Of a DNA stretch of 6,837 nt, positions 5,535 to 6,837 are shown piece by piece. Every line of letters begins with the position of its first letter. Position 1 is the first letter of the stretch. The position numbers were made by a program, and so were the translations under genes. This DNA comes from Armatimonadota bacterium (GTDB taxonomy: Bacteria > Armatimonadota > Zipacnadia > Zipacnadales > FEN-943): assembly GCA_029777735.1 (NCBI GenBank), contig JAKORR010000153.1:1-6837 (forward strand), written 5' to 3'. Below the pieces are notes generated by a model. It did not search any database. It saw only the letters and a program-made list of their open reading frames with translations, and was not told the origin of the DNA.

Positions 5535-6551
5535 CTACTGCAGCACCCTTGCTATCGCCTCGAGGGATCGCGTCCCCACGGCAGCGGGCATATTTTCCGT
5601 GATACCGATGAGAAACCCGCCTTCCGTGCCCGCTTCCTCGACCATTTGTTTAGTGACCTGGGTAATCTTGTCGGGGTCGGCGAGATGCACGGACGACGGG
5701 AAGTTCAGCCACAAGGTCTTGCCAGGCCAGCGTTTGCGAGCTTCCTTTACCGAGAAATTGCCGTCGGGCGGCGGCGTGAAGGCCTCCATGACAGGCAGGT
5801 CGGTCTCGGCGATGCAGTCCGCAATGCTGCGAAGCATACCGTCCATGTGTGTGCAGGGTGTTTTGCCCGAGGGGAGCAGTACATCACAGGCCTCCCGATA
5901 GTAGGGCGCCAGGTACTTCGCGAACCAAGACGGTCCGGTAATCTCTCCTGTCACGTTGTCAGGCAGCCATACGAGTTTGGCTTCGGAGGCGGCAGCGAGG
6001 CGCAACGCGCGGCGCGACTGCTCCATCAAAGCGTCAAGCACGCTCTCGACGACAGCCGGCACGTCGAGGAGGTCTAGGGCAAGGCGCTCGATGCCCGTGT
6101 ACTCGATCCACAGGCGCTGGAAGGGTGTGCGGCCCACCCACGCGAGTACTACGCCCCGGTCGCCCACCTGCTCGCGGGCGCGGCGCAAGGGTTCGGGGTC
6201 GGGTGTGAGATGCGTATGGCGGATGACCTGCTCAAGGATTATGTAGTCCTCGGGGCGCTTGATCCAATGTTCGCGGATCCACGAGCTACCGTAGCCGGTT
6301 TCGGTATGAGTGGTCTGCGTTAGGGATCCCCAGGGGGTATCCATGCGGGTCTCCCGCACGCCCGGCTCAAGTTCCACTGACGAGTAGGTGACGCCAGGCG
6401 TGGAGGTGACAAAGACCTGGGCACTGGTAACGAGGGCTAGGTTTTCGATCTGCTCACCACCCGGTGGCACCAGTTCCAGATAGCAAGTGAAGGGAACACG
6501 GTCCGCTCGCCCGCCGCAAACGACGTGCAGTACTTGTTCTCGAAGTGTCAT
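5535..6551 (-). CDS. Uroporphyrinogen decarboxylase (URO-D)/corrinoid methyltransferase-fold protein (338 aa)
   Basis: The ATG at 6551 follows GGAGG by 7 bases and gives the usual family opening, MTLREQVLHVVCGGRADRVP. The 338-residue length fits a full URO-D-like TIM barrel. Recognisable segments are DTPWGSL (71-77), KRPEDY (98-103), the long helix around 165-188, WLPDNVTGEITGPSWF (195-210), HMDGMLRSIADCI (235-247), and the C-terminal GITENMPAAVGTRSL. It lacks the N-terminal RQAGRY-type substrate motif of true HemE, so a role in heme synthesis is unlikely. Related MtaA/CmuA-type proteins transfer methyl groups with a zinc site beginning H-x-C. Here the equivalent is H-M-D (235-237), so that first Cys is absent. 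Such proteins are frequent beside carbohydrate catabolism genes. The substrate is unknown and no corrinoid protein or activator is in the window. It is cytoplasmic, with no signal peptide. Confidence 0.85.
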   Translation of the reverse strand: MTLREQVLHVVCGGRADRVPFTCYLELVPPGGEQIENLALVTSAQVFVTSTPGVTYSSVELEPGVRETRMDTPWGSLTQTTHTETGYGSSWIREHWIKRPEDYIILEQVIRHTHLTPDPEPLRRAREQVGDRGVVLAWVGRTPFQRLWIEYTGIERLALDLLDVPAVVESVLDALMEQSRRALRLAAASEAKLVWLPDNVTGEITGPSWFAKYLAPYYREACDVLLPSGKTPCTHMDGMLRSIADCIAETDLPVMEAFTPPPDGNFSVKEARKRWPGKTLWLNFPSSVHLADPDKITQVTKQMVEEAGTEGGFLIGITENMPAAVGTRSLEAIARVLQ

Positions 6552-6558
6552 GCCCTGC

Positions 6559-6563
6559 CCTCC
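6559..6563 (-). promoter_or_regulatory. Shine-Dalgarno GGAGG fixing the URO-D-family start
   Basis: GGAGG on the minus strand lies 7 bases before the ATG at 6551. It rules out the 60-residue upstream extension that begins near 6731, whose Arg/Ser/Pro-rich sequence does not resemble the family. Confidence 0.8.
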
Positions 6564-6837
6564 TGCGCGAATCACTAACAGCAGGGTCTGCCGGGCCTGC
6601 GCTCCGACTGCACCCATCGGCGGCAGAGCACTACTGCGTCCTGAGGATTCGCGGACGGGTTCGCCGCATCCGAGGAGTAGCCTTCGACAGGGGCGCAAGG
6701 GTGATGAGCACCACGACTGAAAAGAGGCCAAGTGAGCAGCGGAGGAGAACTACCTACAAGGATGTATATATATATCAGCCCAGCAGGTCGGACTTTCTCT
6801 TGCGAGGTGAGGGATGTGCGTCTGAGCTCAGCTTTGA
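6564..6837. other. Upstream region of the URO-D-family gene, no supported gene
   Basis: No gene can be supported here. The region holds an 11-base alternating TA run (6765-6775), the most AT-rich spot in the window and possibly promoter DNA, and a 10-bp palindrome CTGAGCTCAG (6822-6831). A + strand frame beginning MYIYISPAGR (ATG 6762) is open to the window edge. It is only 25 codons long, has mixed third-position bases and has its nearest GGAGGAG 14 bases away, so it is not called. Confidence 0.4.

Noticed and set aside
5646..6077. 143-residue + strand frame opposite the URO-D-family gene
   Set aside because: Antisense shadow of a gene with clear family motifs.
6552..6731. 60-residue N-terminal extension of the URO-D-family protein
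   Set aside because: Arg/Ser/Pro-rich and unlike the family; the ATG at 6551 has GGAGG at 7 bases and the expected N-terminus.
6765..6775. TA-run as a definite promoter
   Set aside because: No matching -35 element at proper spacing on either strand; recorded only as an AT-rich tract.
6822..6831. Palindrome CTGAGCTCAG as an operator
   Set aside because: Ten bases only, at the window edge, with no associated promoter; likely chance.
6762..6837. Partial + strand gene starting MYIYISPAGR and open to the window edge
   Set aside because: Only 25 codons, mixed third-position bases unlike the neighbours, ATA codon near the start, and the GGAGGAG is 14 bases away. More downstream sequence would be needed.

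Overview
The window is GC-rich bacterial DNA with Shine-Dalgarno starts and long GC-ending codons. It looks like part of a polysaccharide- or glycan-degrading region: an SGNH/GDSL esterase tail, a secreted six-hairpin (alpha/alpha-toroid) glycosidase- or lyase-like protein, a remnant of a sulfatase, a uroporphyrinogen-decarboxylase/methyltransferase-fold enzyme and a large modular exported protein with two tandem-repeat blocks. This mix is common in environmental Planctomycetota, Armatimonadota, Lentisphaerota/Kiritimatiellota and similar lineages. The sequence alone does not fix the phylum. No rRNA, tRNA, CRISPR array, transposase or integrase was seen.

Layout, left to right. Bases 2-688 (+) are the 3' part of an SGNH hydrolase with an appended beta-rich domain. 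It converges, across 80 bp holding a GC-rich hairpin, on a 585-residue exported repeat protein of unknown function (769-2526, -). Upstream of that protein lies a candidate promoter whose spacer holds a 16-bp palindrome (2580-2607). Behind it is a truncated sulfatase N-terminus on the same strand (2718-2855), whose original start is disturbed by a 7-bp tandem duplication. The divergent + strand then carries a leader with small hairpins and a 754-residue secreted toroid enzyme (3060-5324). This converges on a URO-D-fold protein (5535-6551, -). The last 286 bases are its upstream region, with an AT-only tract but no gene I can support.

Neighbouring genes alternate in direction, so no operon is visible inside the window. 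The genes may still act on related substrates: de-esterification (SGNH), desulfation (now apparently lost at this locus), backbone or uronyl cleavage (toroid enzyme), and possibly methyl transfer (URO-D family). That link is inference from gene content only.

The observations most worth checking are the sulfatase fossil with its start-codon duplication, the repeat architecture of the 585-residue protein, the operator-like palindrome in its promoter, and the unassigned toroid enzyme. I see no clear evidence of an entirely new multi-gene system.
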